From positions 124,001 to 188,000 of the forward strand of contig JAACJK010000231.1 in assembly GCA_013368325.1 (NCBI GenBank): 64,000 bases of DNA, given 5' to 3'. A model generated the notes under the pieces. That model made no database searches. It was given only the letters and a program-made list of their open reading frames with translations, and was not told the origin of the DNA. Positions 44,250 to 55,453 of the stretch are shown here, piece by piece (positions within the stretch are counted from its first letter, which is position 1; the number at the start of each line of letters is the position of its first letter). The DNA comes from Ephemerocybe angulata (Eukaryota > Basidiomycota > Agaricomycetes > Agaricales > Psathyrellaceae). A program made the position numbers and the translations under genes.

Positions 44250-44812
44250 GGGCGCGCACTATACACAGATATTCTTTCCGGGTCCGGTTGAGCTTGGGTT
44301 GAGCTATCCTTCGTGTTGGAGCTGACACAGACACGTGAAGAATGTGGATTACCCCGCCAGATGACTGTGCGGATTTCCCATGAATGTGTTGTCCAGGGAC
44401 GGGTAGGCGGGAGCGTAGGACAGCCAAGGATAGCCTTCAAAGTTGCTAGTTGGAAGGATGCAGGACGCGTTTAATCAACAGAGATCGGCCGGCTACCGGA
44501 AGCGCGGGTCAGTGTGTGTTTTCCAGGCGTTATCACCTTTGAATGCAAACAGCACCCTGACACAGTCTCGCTTGAGTTGGATCAAACCTCCTCAAACCCG
44601 ACGACGCACCCGGGGCCACCACTCTTATGCTATCTCCTCTCCCGGCTATCCAGGTGAGCGCTCTCCGAGGTAGCCCAAGGGCCAATACCCAGCAGAGGTG
44701 GGGGAACTAAAGGAAGCCCGGCTAAAGACCTATTTTTAGAGACAAGTCTAAATTTGAAAAATGAACTTTGCAAGCTGTTCGTACAATGGGCCGGGGATGT
44801 TAGGCCCTGTTC
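44250..44812. other. Upstream region of the ABC gene
   Basis: No gene recognised; ends at the left TTA of the MITE at 44813. Confidence 0.35.
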
Positions 44813-45271
44813 GGCAAGGATAATTTGGTTGTATTCTCATTTTGATGGAAATGCGAACAATTCCCAATTGAGCATAAGTTATTAAGTACCCGACGTCTGG
44901 GCGACGTGGCGGAGTCCGAGCGCTGTCCAGCGACTTAGCTCGTCGTGATGGAGGTGCGCGCTCATCGTCGTGGACGATGAGCGGCTGGTCCACATCAAAA
45001 ATTTCATTCAAGCTACATTTTGACGCAAGTAGGTTGAATAGAAGGTATAGTTAAGGTCCTATGAAAATGAGGACATTTTGGAAAAGTGACCTTGCTCATC
45101 GTGCTCAGCGATGAGCAGCATAGGACAGCGGAAACCTCACGACGGTCCCCGACGTTCAGCTCGGGTTCTCACAGTTTCGTGAGCCATGGGCATTGGGAAT
45201 TGATTGTATTTCTGTGGAAATGAGAAACAATCAAAACACGACCATATTAGCAGTGGTTGCCGAACAGGCCC
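44813..45271. mobile_element. PIF/Harbinger-like MITE (459 bp)
   Basis: Terminal inverted repeats GGCCCTGTTCGGCAA (left) and complement of GGGCCTGTTCGGCAA (right), one mismatch, flanked by TTA on both sides (44810-44812, 45272-45274). The GG-CCTGTT start with TTA duplication is typical of PIF/Harbinger. The inverted similarity extends imperfectly for about 75 bp (a CAATTCCCAAT block near both ends). AT-rich, no coding capacity. Confidence 0.85.
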
Positions 45272-45274
45272 TTA

Positions 45275-45686
45275 GTGCTCCCGACTATCTGCTAGCACCC
45301 ATACTTACCTCCTCCGCGTAACGCTTGCGCGCTTGTCTACTCGATTCATGATCGAATGAAACGCCAGAGCTCTTACTTGGTGTGACAATCGCCTCGTCGT
45401 TGGGTGAAGCGCCCCCGGCACACTGCCGCGCGTTGCCATACCGGGGCCATAGGTATCCTAATTTGGGCGGCATACCTGTACCACGGTTTTGATGGTGGCG
45501 ATCGCCCGCTTGACTCTCACGGCTTCAAACGAATCATCCCTCTGCAACACTACCAACGGTAGGGTCTCTGGGAATGGGGGGGAATGATCCTCTGGCCGAG
45601 ACACCCTCACCAAACGCGACTTTTGGTCTTTGAGATCACACGGGGCGTATGCGATAGATATGCATCCATTGAATGCGCTGCTATGG
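45275..45686. other. Spacer between MITE and the split small gene
   Basis: About 0.4 kb; nothing recognised. Confidence 0.35.
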
Positions 45687-45694
45687 TATATATA
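45687..45694 (+). promoter_or_regulatory. TATA box of the split small gene
   Basis: TATATATA, 120 bp before the ATG at 45814; plausible core promoter by position and sequence only. Confidence 0.5.
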
Positions 45695-46092
45695 CGGGTA
45701 CCTGAAGCTCTCGTTTGGTTCATAATCTCATTCTCAAGCCTCACAGAGCTCGCAGGAAATTTCTCTGCATCCCAACTTTCGGCCAATCCATTCTTTCTAC
45801 TCTCATATTCGAAATGTACACCAACTTCAACCCCTTCCAGTCTTGGACCCAAGGCTCTTCCGGCCAAACGGCTCCCTCTCAATGGGAAAACTCTACCCCC
45901 ACTATCTTCGGCGCACTCCCCTACCCATCCGACCCATCCGTTATGACCTCCTACTTCTTCACAGCCTTTAATCCCAACTTGCATTATGGGCATGCAAGCA
46001 TGCCATTTACGAGTCCGTTTCCGCGCCGCTGAAGCAACGAGCCCAAGCCGAGTCGGATCCCATTTCAACGGCGCACAGACCAGGGGAAGGGG

Positions 46093-46098
46093 TATAAA
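46093..46098 (+). promoter_or_regulatory. TATA box inside element B
   Basis: TATAAA 51 bp before a good-context ATG (caccATG, 46149). Looks like a complete small core promoter. Confidence 0.45.
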
Positions 46099-46142
46099 GA
46101 CCCAGTGTGTTTCGGTTCACTCACCACCCAACCCTCTATGCA

Positions 46143-46215
46143 GCCACCATGCTCGTCGCCATCCTCTACGCCGCCACCGTGCTTGTCGCCATCCTCTACG
46201 CCGCCACCATGCTCG
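46143..46215 (+). repeat. 30-bp tandem repeat, 2.4 copies
   Basis: Units start at 46143, 46173 and 46203; units 1 and 2 differ at two bases. In frame they encode [14 protein letters not shown] decapeptides. Confidence 0.85.
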
Positions 46216-46349
46216 CTGACAGTAAACCTGTTTATTCTCGGAGGATACTTGTAGTAGTGTACACGGCCTCGGCGACGGGGGGAACACTATGGCGTCCCTC
46301 GGCTCGCCGGGCCACAATGGAGGAGGAGACACCTATAAAAAAACACTGA
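46149..46349 (+). CDS. 66-residue microORF with signal-peptide-like N-terminus
   Basis: Begins [20 protein letters not shown] (a duplicated hydrophobic decapeptide), then [12 protein letters not shown] and a nondescript tail, stop TGA 46347-46349. Preceded by TATAAA at 46093 and an ATG in CACC context. The first part resembles a signal peptide or anchor enlarged by the 30-bp repeat. It may be the captured 5' end of a secreted-protein gene fused to unrelated element sequence. No homologue recognised; expression unknown. Confidence 0.35.
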   Translation: MLVAILYAATVLVAILYAATMLADSKPVYSRRILVVVYTASATGGTLWRPSARRATMEEETPIKKH

Positions 46350-46394
46350 AAGTTCGTTCGACGATCGAAGAAAAGGGACGCACCGAGTAGCAAA

Positions 46395-47796
46395 AGGCTC
46401 GGAGATCCCTCAAGTCCCAACTCGTGCTCCATGAAGTAGTACTCTCGCTGGCGCAATCTTACTGTCAACGTCCCGGCAACGTCCCGGGCGAGCTTGCTCT
46501 GCAGCTCGGCATTGATGAGCTCCTTCTTCAGCACAAGAAGCGCCCTGCGCAGGCGGTCCTCCACCTGGGTGCTCTCCAACACGTCCTGCAGCTCCTGCGG
46601 CTCGCCGCTCGACACCGCAGCGGCAAGGTCGGCCAGCTTGTCGGGCTCGTCAAAGATGTTGGTGGAGGTGACCTGGTTGATCGAAAAGTTGGTGATCTGG
46701 TCGCGGAAGAGCGGGTTCAGCTGCGCAATCACACGATCTCGGACGTGAACGCGCGGATGTGCTGGTTGTCCTTGGTGTACGGCTCCGTGGGCAGGTTCGT
46801 GATCCGGACGAGCGAGATGGGGTACTCCTTCAAGAACGACGTCGGGCTGGACGCGGTCGTCTCCTCTGTGCCCTCGACGGGTTCCGCGGGAGGCGTCGAC
46901 AGTGCTTCCGTGATGTCTGCCTCGTCGACCTTGACGATTGCAGTGCCTGGCTGGACGAGCTCGGTAATGCGAATGCGGCGGTGCGGGTAGAGAACAGCCG
47001 TGAGCGCCTCCTCCTGTAGTACAGCAGACTTGCCCGTCAGGATCGACTGGGGGTGCCGTAGCACCGTCCTTCGGGGCAGCAGCGAAGACCGAGGTGACCT
47101 TGGCAGAACACGCCGACGTCGTGCACCTCGTCCAGGCCGTCGATGATGTCCTTGTCATCCTCCTCCGTCGATTCCATGTCCTTGTTCTCCTTTTCCTTGA
47201 GCAAAAACGCGCCGAGATAGGGCTGACCTCGCTTCAGAATCTCTTTAATGGCGGCGACAACAGCAGGATTCCGGATGACGACGGCCTTGTAGAAACCGGG
47301 GAAGAGCGGGCGGCGGGCGATAGTCAAGGAGAGAAGAGTATACAGGTACGACGAGGGAATGGTGGGCTTGATAACCGAGTCGCTGTCAGTGTTGCTTGCC
47401 GGCGGTGTGGACGACGAGGAAGGAGGGGCAGGGGCACCTTCCGAGGGGGATGATTCCAAAGCCGACGACGCCTCCTCTGACGACTTGGGCGTCTCCGTCT
47501 CCTTTACCGGCTCTTCGCTCTCTCCCTCCTTCTGCAGCTCGCTCTCGTTCTTCGCACCGTCCTCGGAGACAGGTACACTCCCGTCCGCATCGTCCTGGCC
47601 CGTCTTCGAGTTGATCCACCGCGGGTAGCTCGTTCGCAAGCTGGGGTGCAGCGGACCCGTCGTTGAATAACAGAGCCTGCTCCGGTTCACAGGTGGAATA
47701 GTGGGTAATGGATGGGAGAGGAAGGTTCTGGCCGTGCCGCGGAACGCCAGTCTGCATGGACGACTTGCAATGAGGGCAAGACGAAAACGTAGAACC
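46395..47796 (-). pseudogene. Captured N-terminal fragment of mitochondrial Lon protease
   Basis: Reading leftwards from about 47796: a presequence-like Arg-rich start (LRFRLALIASRPCRLAFRG), a Ser/Glu-rich linker, then the Lon N-domain: [50 protein letters not shown]; frame change; [12 protein letters not shown]; frame change; [48 protein letters not shown]; then [57 protein letters not shown], and [14 protein letters not shown]. The AAA+ ATPase and Ser-Lys protease domains are absent. Short in-frame losses occur (after SEIV, and QLKGIKK-like residues before HELG). Lon degrades misfolded matrix proteins; this copy cannot. Confidence 0.87.
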
Positions 47797-49335
47797 CCCG
47801 TGCGAATACAATGGCGAATTCGGCCGAGATGAGTAAGCGCTGGACTCGAGGAAGGGAGCGAGGGAGCGATGGCGGGGGAAAGGAAGGGAGAGACGGCAGA
47901 CGGGGTCCAGGACCACCGAAGGACAAGTTGGATTGCGGTTGTGCTCTCGAGCGATGCTGGGGAAACACAGGGAAACACCCTCGGCGATCAATCCTGTCTC
48001 TCTTCTCGACGTCCATCTGCCAACGCTTCCCAGCTCCTCCTCCTCCCGACGCAGTGGCTGCACGGATTTCAACGTCTCCAGGTCGCAAGAACGGCACGGT
48101 GTCCTCGCGTCGTCTCATCGCAGACGGGTCTCTCAGTGGGCGTCGCTCAGTCAATCAACGCAATAGCATTAACAAGGCACCTACGGATCGCACGAGAACC
48201 CTCCCGATACGAGCCTATGCAATATAATCAAGGATTCGACTACAACTGCCCATCTAATCTACGGCAACATTCTCCTCGAAGGTACTCCAGCGACGTCGAA
48301 CACCTCCAGCCGCGCAAGCCCGCTACGCATGGACGGTCTCAGGGACGCTGCACACGCAGAGCTCGATCTGTGGCCGAAGCACTGGCCCTATCGAGTTCTC
48401 ACCTTCAGCCAACGGTGCGATGGACCGAGGATCTGAGAAGTTCCCGTCGGGCAATTGTTAAACTCGCATCCGACGACTCTCAAGCGTTCTGGGAGACGGT
48501 GGAGGCGACTGCACGCGTGTGCTGATTGGAGCTGCGAGTATCGGGCCTATACACAAGGTGAGTAAGTGTTGCATCGCCAACTTGTCGTGTTAGACTTACC
48601 GAGCCTCATGAATCGCTTCTACAACACGAATCCCCACGAATCGCGCGCACGACGTACGGGCCTTCTGGATTGGGGCTGCGAGTACTGGGCCAAGGGTGAG
48701 GATTCTATCATTTCACTCGAAGGCCTACACGGAAAGGTAAGTACTCGTTGCACTCGGATCGATCTGGACACATCAGACTCACCCAATCCCAAGAATTTGA
48801 CTCCTTTGCCACCCCCACTGTCACACCACCAACTCGCCGCATCATCCCGGACTGTCCATTACCCAAGGGCCAAGCTACCGATGCATGCGACTTGCGACTT
48901 GCGCCCTCTCCACCACGGCGACACACAATACCATCGAGCTTGAGCATACCGTGTCGAGCATGGCCCCAACGCCAGTCCTTGGCTGGATGTCGAGCGAGTG
49001 GACTGCGAGTGTCGGACAAAGGTCACGTCGACAAGGCCCGATGTCTGTATATTCGAGTAGTCTCTGTGAGCCGATAGATGTGTCGGCCAGCTAATACATC
49101 CTTGCATTCAATCCAAGTTCGATTGTCCCAGACTCGGGGATGCACGAGATCTTTGCGAGCGAATATTAGCGCAAGCGCAATGGTCTCGGACGTACAGCGC
49201 TCGAGTATAGGCCAGCCGCGTCGACCGTGGAGACGACGATGCACCATGGCTCAGACTTGGACCATGCATCCCTTGTAAGTACCGAAGTCAAGCCAGTTGC
49301 CAGCCAGTGTAAGCACAGAGTGGAACCAAACAACG

Positions 49336-49460
49336 ACCAAACATCAATATCGGTAGGCGTCACTCCAGCCCCAGAGGTTGGTCAAAGGTCCGATCAAAGC
49401 GGACATCACGCGCGGAACGACCAAACAAAAACCAAACATCAAAAACGATAGGCGTCACGC
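49336..49460 (+). repeat. Subterminal direct repeat of element B
   Basis: CCAAACATCAA followed by (A/T)-rich bases and TAGGCGTCAC occurs at about 49338 and 49432, close to the right end. May be a transposase-binding repeat. Confidence 0.65.
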
Positions 49461-50067
49461 AAAACCCGGTCCTACAATAACGATTCCGTAAACGGACTCG
49501 TAACATATTCAACTGCAATGTTGTCGGCCCCAAGAACCAGCCTCACTATAGGATTGTAACCGACAACACCATGCCTGGATACACCGCGGTTCAGGACGCC
49601 GCGGGGAAGAATGTCGCTCTCATTGAATGGCAAAAGTTACCTGCTATCGAGATACGGGGCATGGTACCCAAGCAACATGTTATGACTTGGCTGCGGCTTT
49701 CCTCCAACAGAGAGTAAGTCTCATTTTCACTGCCTACAAACTGCAGAACTGATCGTCTCAATTCGTAATAGCTCTCGTGCCATGGAAGTGCGTGGGGTGA
49801 AGTATTTCTGGGTTCCTCGGGACAAGACTATCAACGTGAGTGCTTACTCAATGGACGCGACTGGTGGCTCGAGGGCTGACGACGTAATTTTGACTTTAGC
49901 TTTATGCCGCTTCATCCACACATACCCCAACTTTTATGGCTTGTATCAACCGTGCCAACGGAGCTATCGTTCTCAAAATCGCTCCCGAGGCCATGCACGC
50001 AGGACTTCTTGAGCCCACCATCACCGCATGCTTCCTCCTCCAATGTGGTCGTAATATCGACCAGTAA

Positions 50068-50774
50068 ATCTCTTTCCTAATTCCACATAGACAAAAAAAC
50101 AAGGTCATAATGACCCTGTTTTACCCCACTACGACTAATCTTCAGCCCTATTTCGCTTGTAGCATATGATACGTTGAACTCTTCGAGCCTCTCCCTTTGC
50201 GCCCTAGTCCCATCGCTTTTTTTCACTGTTCGAACTCCCTCCCTGTAGACCTTCTTTAGTACAATGTAGCATACGCTTTCCTAGCTTTCTGAGCCCTCGT
50301 CTGTATCCCTTGAACCTTTCGAATTATCATTGTGTATCTGTCGTTGTTTCAGGGAGCCTCAGAAGTCGTGGGATCCAAGGGGGTCTCAGCCGAGCAGCCC
50401 GAGCTACCGCACCTGCCCAGGGACCCGGAAAAATCACAATCGGGGTCTTCACCATATTTGAAAACGCATGCAACGGCACCAGCATTGTGCGAAAGGCTTG
50501 TACGGTGCAAGTACGGTGGGGGCACCCTATCGTCTGCCATGCCTTTGAAGTTCTCCGCCCAGTTTTCCATCGTAGAGCATATCTCAACTCAACTCTAGTC
50601 ACCAGCGTATTGAGTATCATCCCAACCCAAAAACAAAGGTATTAAACACTAATTCCCACTGGTACACACCTTGTCCAGACATGGTTAGAAGGCTTTTAAA
50701 CACCGTCTTCAAAAAAACAGCTTGTACCCTCCCCCTCCACCAGCCGTATTCTTCTCTCTGCATACATGCATATT
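50068..50774. other. 0.7 kb spacer
   Basis: 3' region of the split gene and unassigned DNA. Small overlapping frames on both strands; none convincing. Confidence 0.35.
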
Positions 50775-51071
50775 TCAAGAGGAGGAGAGGTCACTTGGAA
50801 TCTTACAGGGAGTCCTTGCCAGTGAGTCGGTGACGTCCCAAGGCGCGACGCTGTAGATGTCGGCCAGTAAGCGGTACATGGTAAGCCAGTATCCTGTCGA
50901 TAGCTCCGTGACGTGGTTCTTGATATCCTTGAGGCTCCGTGGTTTCTCGTGGGCCACCATAAAACGCCAGATGCCCAATTGCGTGTCCTCGATCGTGACA
51001 TTAGCGTATCGGTTAGGCGCAGGTTTCGATTCCTTGGAGGGCTCCTTCTTCGTATCGAGTGAGAAAGGCAT
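50775..51071 (-). CDS. Unrecognised fragment or small gene, ABC-transporter-leader-like
   Basis: 98 codons from ATG 51071 (MPFSLDTKKEPSKESKPAPN) through IWRFMVAHEKPRSLKDIKNH and YRLLADIYSVAPWDV. The last part resembles the leader preceding the first helix of agaricomycete ABC exporters such as 41674-44249, whose own N-terminus looks short. A GT donor (GTAAGATT) follows at about 50812, so the exon may continue, but no membrane domain is found downstream. Either a small gene or the remnant of an ABC gene; evidence is thin. Confidence 0.3.
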   Translation of the reverse strand: MPFSLDTKKEPSKESKPAPNRYANVTIEDTQLGIWRFMVAHEKPRSLKDIKNHVTELSTGYWLTMYRLLADIYSVAPWDVTDSLARTPCKIPSDLSSS

Positions 51072-51468
51072 GTTCAGTCAGGATATAGCGTTCGATAGAA
51101 ACGCCCGGATGCCAGCCTTTACATGTCTGAAAATGTGGTTTCACAAGATCCGTGGCAGGGTCCATGGGCGCGTAACAGCACTTTTTACACGCCTCGGATT
51201 GTGCTTCGAGCGCCTTCAAGATAGCCGAGGTTCATGACAGCGAGTTGCCTGCCCGTCAAGAGAGTGGAAGTTTGTCAAATTCAAAAAGCGGGCCAATTAG
51301 TCAGAAAATCTTGAGTATCTACGACGAACTGATGATGGGTAGAGTGATGGGTGCTTTGACCTCCATCTTAGCGAGACGAGACCGGCACGTCACGTGTTTC
51401 TGCGGGATGGGCGGGGTCAATAGCATCGCCTACGAAACAGCTTTGTACGGCGACGACAGGGTGATTCA
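51072..51468. other. Spacer upstream of XPF
   Basis: About 0.4 kb between divergent starts; nothing recognised. Confidence 0.35.
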
Positions 51469-54400
51469 ATGTCAACGTTGCTCCCATTCCACAAGACGAT
51501 CCTCGAAGAAATCCATGATCCTGCAACGAACGACCTCGTCGTGCTCGCCCGGGGGCTCGGTTTACGAAGACTAGTCTGCTCATTAATGAAGATCTATGAC
51601 TCGCCTAAGAACCTAGTGCTCTTGATTAATGCATCGCCGGAGGAAGAGACCGCTTTTGGGGAAGAGCTGGGTATTATGGGGTGCCGACGACCAGGGTTGC
51701 GTGTCGTTGGGTACGAAACTCCTCGCCAAGAGCGGTACGTTGACCTGGTTATCGTCCAATTTGAGTCTAACAGTGTGCAGGCAAGCTTTGTACAAAGGCG
51801 GTGGTCTGATCATGGTGACCTCGCGCATTCTTGTGGTGGACATGTTGCAGGCGGATCTACCGACGGAGCTGGTATCTGGGATTGTCGTGTTACACGCTGA
51901 AAAGTGAGCTGGAGTTGGGACTGGCGAGAGCGATGCTCAAGAGATTCCAGAGTGACGCCGCTGGTGCTCGAGGCCTTCGTCATCCGCCTGTTTCGCGAGA
52001 AGAACAAGGACGGGTTCGTCAAGGCGTTCACGGACCAGCCAGAGGATATTACAAGCGGCCTGTCTCCCCTCAAGAACATCATGAAGGAGCTGCAGATTCG
52101 GAACGTGCATATCTATCCGAGGTGAGTGCCAGAGGTGTACCTGGGTTTGTGGTGTTGCTGACGCGTTACATACAGGTTTCACGAAGCCATCAAGAAATCG
52201 CTCGAGCGACGACGGGCAGATGTGGTGGAACTGTCCCAAGAGATGACCGAATCTATGGCAGAGATCCACCACGCCATCATCCAGTGTATGACCGGGACGC
52301 TTTCTGAATTGAAGCGTTCAAATACCACAGTGCGTTCCAACCAAACGCGCCTTGTCGTTTACTAACCTTTCTGCAGCTTGACCTCGAAGAACTGACTGTC
52401 GAAAACGCATACTTCAAGTCCTTCAATGTGGTCGTTCGAAGGCAGCTAGACCCGGTGTGGCACAAAGTGGGACCCAAAACGAAACAGCTTGTGAACGATC
52501 TTGGGACGCTTCGAAACCTCCTCTACTACCTGCTCACCTACGATCCCCTCCAATTCCATGCCTACCTTGAAACCCTGAAAGAAGCCAACACGGTCAACCA
52601 GGCCGGAAATGCGAAACAGCACCAGTCCCCGTGGATGCTGACAGACGCGGCGCATATCATTTTTGACAACGCGAGGCGGCGCTGTTATACCACGAGCTCC
52701 ACGTCGCGTGAGGCACCTCCTGTCATCGACCTCGTCGACGACGACGATGCTTGGGATGCCCTGAACGAGGCGGAAGGCATCAAGGTGGATACAAAAGGAA
52801 AGGGACGTGCCTACCGTCCGGGGTGGCTACCAAGCACCATGGATCCCGTGCTCGAAGAACTGCCGAAGTGGGATCTGTTGACGGAAGTCATCCAGGAAAT
52901 CGAGGAGGAGATCATTCGCCAAGAGTCGACGAAGAAGCCTGTCGCCCTGGGGTCGAACACCATTCTCATCATGGCGTCGTCGACACGAACTTGTAATCTC
53001 CTCACTGACTTCCTTTCGTCGCACGACGATACAGCAAAGAAGGGCTCAAAGGGGAGGCGCATGATGCTTCAGAAGCTGCGTGTGTATCTGTGGTGGAAGG
53101 GTAAGCAGCGGAAGGAGGAGGGAAAGTCTCCGACTTACATGCCAGGTTCGTCAAAGAGGACTGAATACGGGCCCACCAAGAATGGGGACTCGGGGATTAG
53201 TGAGGCACTGCAGAGAAAAGACCGAGAAAAGGCGGAGAGGAATCAGAGTAGGCGACGGATTAGAGGGGGTGCTCCTATCACTAAATCCGATAGGCCAGCT
53301 CCGTCAACTAGCGCGAACGTGCAACCAGCAGAGGAAGACCCTTTCGCAGAATTGTACGTACCTCTCAGACTCGAGCCACGCGCATTTCCTCATATTATCC
53401 CGACAGCTGGGCTACACAGGCAGCTAGCGATGCCACTCTGACGCCTTTCGATATTACAGGCGTCAATGAGACCTTACTCGACTTTGGCTCACAATCGCTA
53501 GAAAGCGAGTTTAACGACCATTATGGCCTCATACCCCCTGAACAGACGATTATTGTCCGTGCATACTCGGACGACTCGGACGACCGCGTCTTGGCTGAAC
53601 TTCAGCCTCGCTTCATCGTCATGTACGAGCCTAACATGGAGTTCATCCGGAGAGTGGAAGTGTACAGGAGCGCACACCCTGGCCTCGGTGTGCGGGTGTA
53701 CCATATGGTGTATGGGAACTCGTGCGAGGAACATAAGTACCTGGCAGGGATACGAAAGGAGAAGAATTCGTTTGAAAGGTTGATTAAAGAACGCGGGGTA
53801 TGTCTTCTCTGTGTAGGGCCTGATTTCTACCGGCTGACGTGCATCCCGTGTAGTCTATGTTGCTCCCTATATACGAGGATCGACGGGATGGTTCTGGACG
53901 TAATGAGGATACCATCAAGACCATTAGCTCGCGCTATGCAGGTGGTCGTAGAGAGCTCAACACCGAGCCGTCAAAGGTGAGTACCGTATACCCAAATGAA
54001 TCAGGACGCTCAAAGCTATCTGCCCTGCAGGTCATCGTAGACATGCGGGAGTTTAGGTCAACCTTACCCTCGCTTTTACATGCAGCGAACAACTTGGTTA
54101 TTCCCGCGACGTTGACGGTCGGGGATTACATTCTGACGCCTGATATATGTGTTGAGCGTAAAAGCTTAGCAGATCTTATTTCCAGCTTTACGAGTGGTCG
54201 ATTGTCAGTCGTTCTTTACGCTTCATGTCTGCAGTGCAACTGATGGGGGCTTCAAGGTACACTCAATGTGAACTCATGTCGGTTCACTACAAGTACCCAG
54301 TCCTGTTGATTGAATTCGAAGAGGACAAGGCGTTCTCACTTGAAGTGCGTGCCGTTTCGTCATCATCCCAGCTTCGGTATCCCGATGACAACCTCTCCCT

Positions 54401-54888
54401 ACTAGATCGTGAGCGACATGAAGTCGTACGCCAAACCCAGTGGCAAATACCCGGCGAAGAAGGCCCAAGGCGGCCCCAACCCGCCGAATTCCAACACCCC
54501 CGCTTACTCCAACGTTTCCCTCCAGTCCAAACTCGTCCTCCTCACCCTCAGCTTCCCGCGCCTGCGCATAATCTGGTCCTCTTCCCCCTTCGCGACCTCC
54601 GAGATCTTTGGGGACCTGAAGAAGGACCGTCCCGAGCCCGACCCGACGAAGGCGATTGCGACCGGGGCTGACGATGATCCAGACGCTGGGGCGGGGGTGA
54701 ATACGGCGGCTGAGGAGCTGCTTCGGTGCTTGCCTGGGATCACGCCGAAGAATGTGAAGTATGTTATGAGTCGGGTGAGGAATGTGAGGGAGTTGTGTGA
54801 GATGAGTTTGGAGCGGGTGCAGGACATTCTGGGGGTTGAGCCGGGGAAGGCGTGTTGGGAGTTTATACACAAGGGTGACACGAAGTAG
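51469..54888 (+). CDS. XPF/Rad1 (ERCC4) structure-specific DNA repair endonuclease
   Basis: Ten exons (51469-51734, 51781-51903, 51951-52121, 52176-52329, 52377-53353, 53407-53797, 53854-53976, 54031-54203, 54257-54344, 54406-54888) keep phase and give about 982 residues. Opening LLPFHKTILEEIHDPATNDL is highly typical of XPF. The decayed SF2-helicase-like N-half (GGLIMVTSRILVVDML, LTPLVLEAFVIRLFR context) is followed by the nuclease: VIVDMREFRSTLP, GDYILTPDICVERKSLADLI (the GD...ERK...D metal site) and YPVLLIEFEEDKAF. The tandem helix-hairpin-helix follows (LLRCLPGITPKNVKYVM, LCEMSLERVQDILGVEPG). With ERCC1/Rad10 it makes the 5' incision in nucleotide excision repair. An acidic, Lys-rich linker lies around residues 400-600. 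No damage. Orthologue names: XPF, RAD1 (budding yeast), rad16 (fission yeast). Confidence 0.95.
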
Positions 54889-55453
54889 GAGGTGCGCTTA
54901 TGGCTGGAATTCGAAATTGTATACGGCTTACCCATTATGCAGGTTGGGCTCAAGATCAGTTCCTTGTAGTTAATCAGGGATCGTGAGGGGTTATTGAGGT
55001 CAAGGGGTTCTTATCACATTTGATTGGGGTCTGTTATGACCAGAGGATGTTGGTGTCCGACCCCTCAGGACCAATACGACCGATACCCACTCTTCTCCTC
55101 GTATCAACCGAAGTCTGCAGCCCTGTCTGGGTAGGCCAATGATACCCATCTGTGGGGATATAAGATGTCGGGGAGGCGAACCATCGGCTAGTCATCCGGC
55201 GAAAGCACCAACACCCTTGATTAGGTCTGACAAGGACACGCAATTCCGGGGGCTCAGCGCGTAATAGCAAGAGCAAACTGGGTTTCGCATGCGCTGAATG
55301 GTAGTCTCGCTGCACTATTCAATGCCTGAATGACGCAATCTTCGGAAGCGCTTCCTAGAATTGGTCACATCTGGTGACCCTGCGTCTCGTATTCAGATAA
55401 ATAGACCAGTAACAACCTCGACACTGCTGCGTATCCCTCTTACTGCTACTCAA
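54889..55453. other. 0.56 kb spacer
   Basis: XPF 3' region and promoter of the dioxygenase; no other feature seen. Confidence 0.35.

Larger units (their letters stand above)
45979..49501. mobile_element. Element B: 3.5 kb non-autonomous transposon carrying a Lon fragment
   Basis: Left end: TTGCATTATGG, palindrome GGCATGC-AA-GCATGCC (45989-46004), then TTACGAGTCCGTTTCCG (46007). Right end: CGATTCCGTAAACGGACTCGT (49481-49501), inverted relative to the left. AAC flanks both sides (45976-45978, 49502-49504). Element A has the same ends in the reverse orientation. No transposase is visible. Contents: a TATA-led microORF, a decayed Lon N-terminal fragment (minus), about 1.2 kb of imperfectly repeated sequence (48240-49270) and subterminal direct repeats. 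Superfamily unknown; a gene-capturing non-autonomous DNA transposon is the best reading. Confidence 0.68.
45814..50067 (+). pseudogene. Small basidiomycete protein gene (DUF6593-like) split by element B
   Basis: The 5' part starts at ATG 45814 (MYTNFNPFQSWTQGSSGQTA ... FGALPYPSDPSVMTSYFF, then TAFNPN) and stops matching at 45978. The protein resumes 3.5 kb downstream at 49502 with NIFNCNVVGPKNQPHYRIVT, then DNTMPGYTAVQDAAGKNVA, IEWQKLPAIEIRG, two short introns (near 49713-49771 and 49837-49898), MEVRGVKYFWVPRDKTIN and CFLLQCGRNIDQ, stop TAA 50065-50067. Such about 190-residue proteins are abundant in agaricomycetes and of unknown function; the DUF number is from memory and tentative. The split falls in the middle of a contiguous stretch, at AAC, which is present on both sides of the insert. 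Host splicing could in principle remove the insert but no suitable sites are seen. Confidence 0.72.

Noticed and set aside
46424..46990. 188-codon plus-strand frame within element B
   Set aside because: Antisense of the Lon fragment, which explains its composition.
45979..49501. Element B as a Helitron because it has a palindrome and a gene fragment
   Set aside because: No TC start, no CTRR end, ends are inverted repeats, and the palindrome lies outside the inverted repeat.
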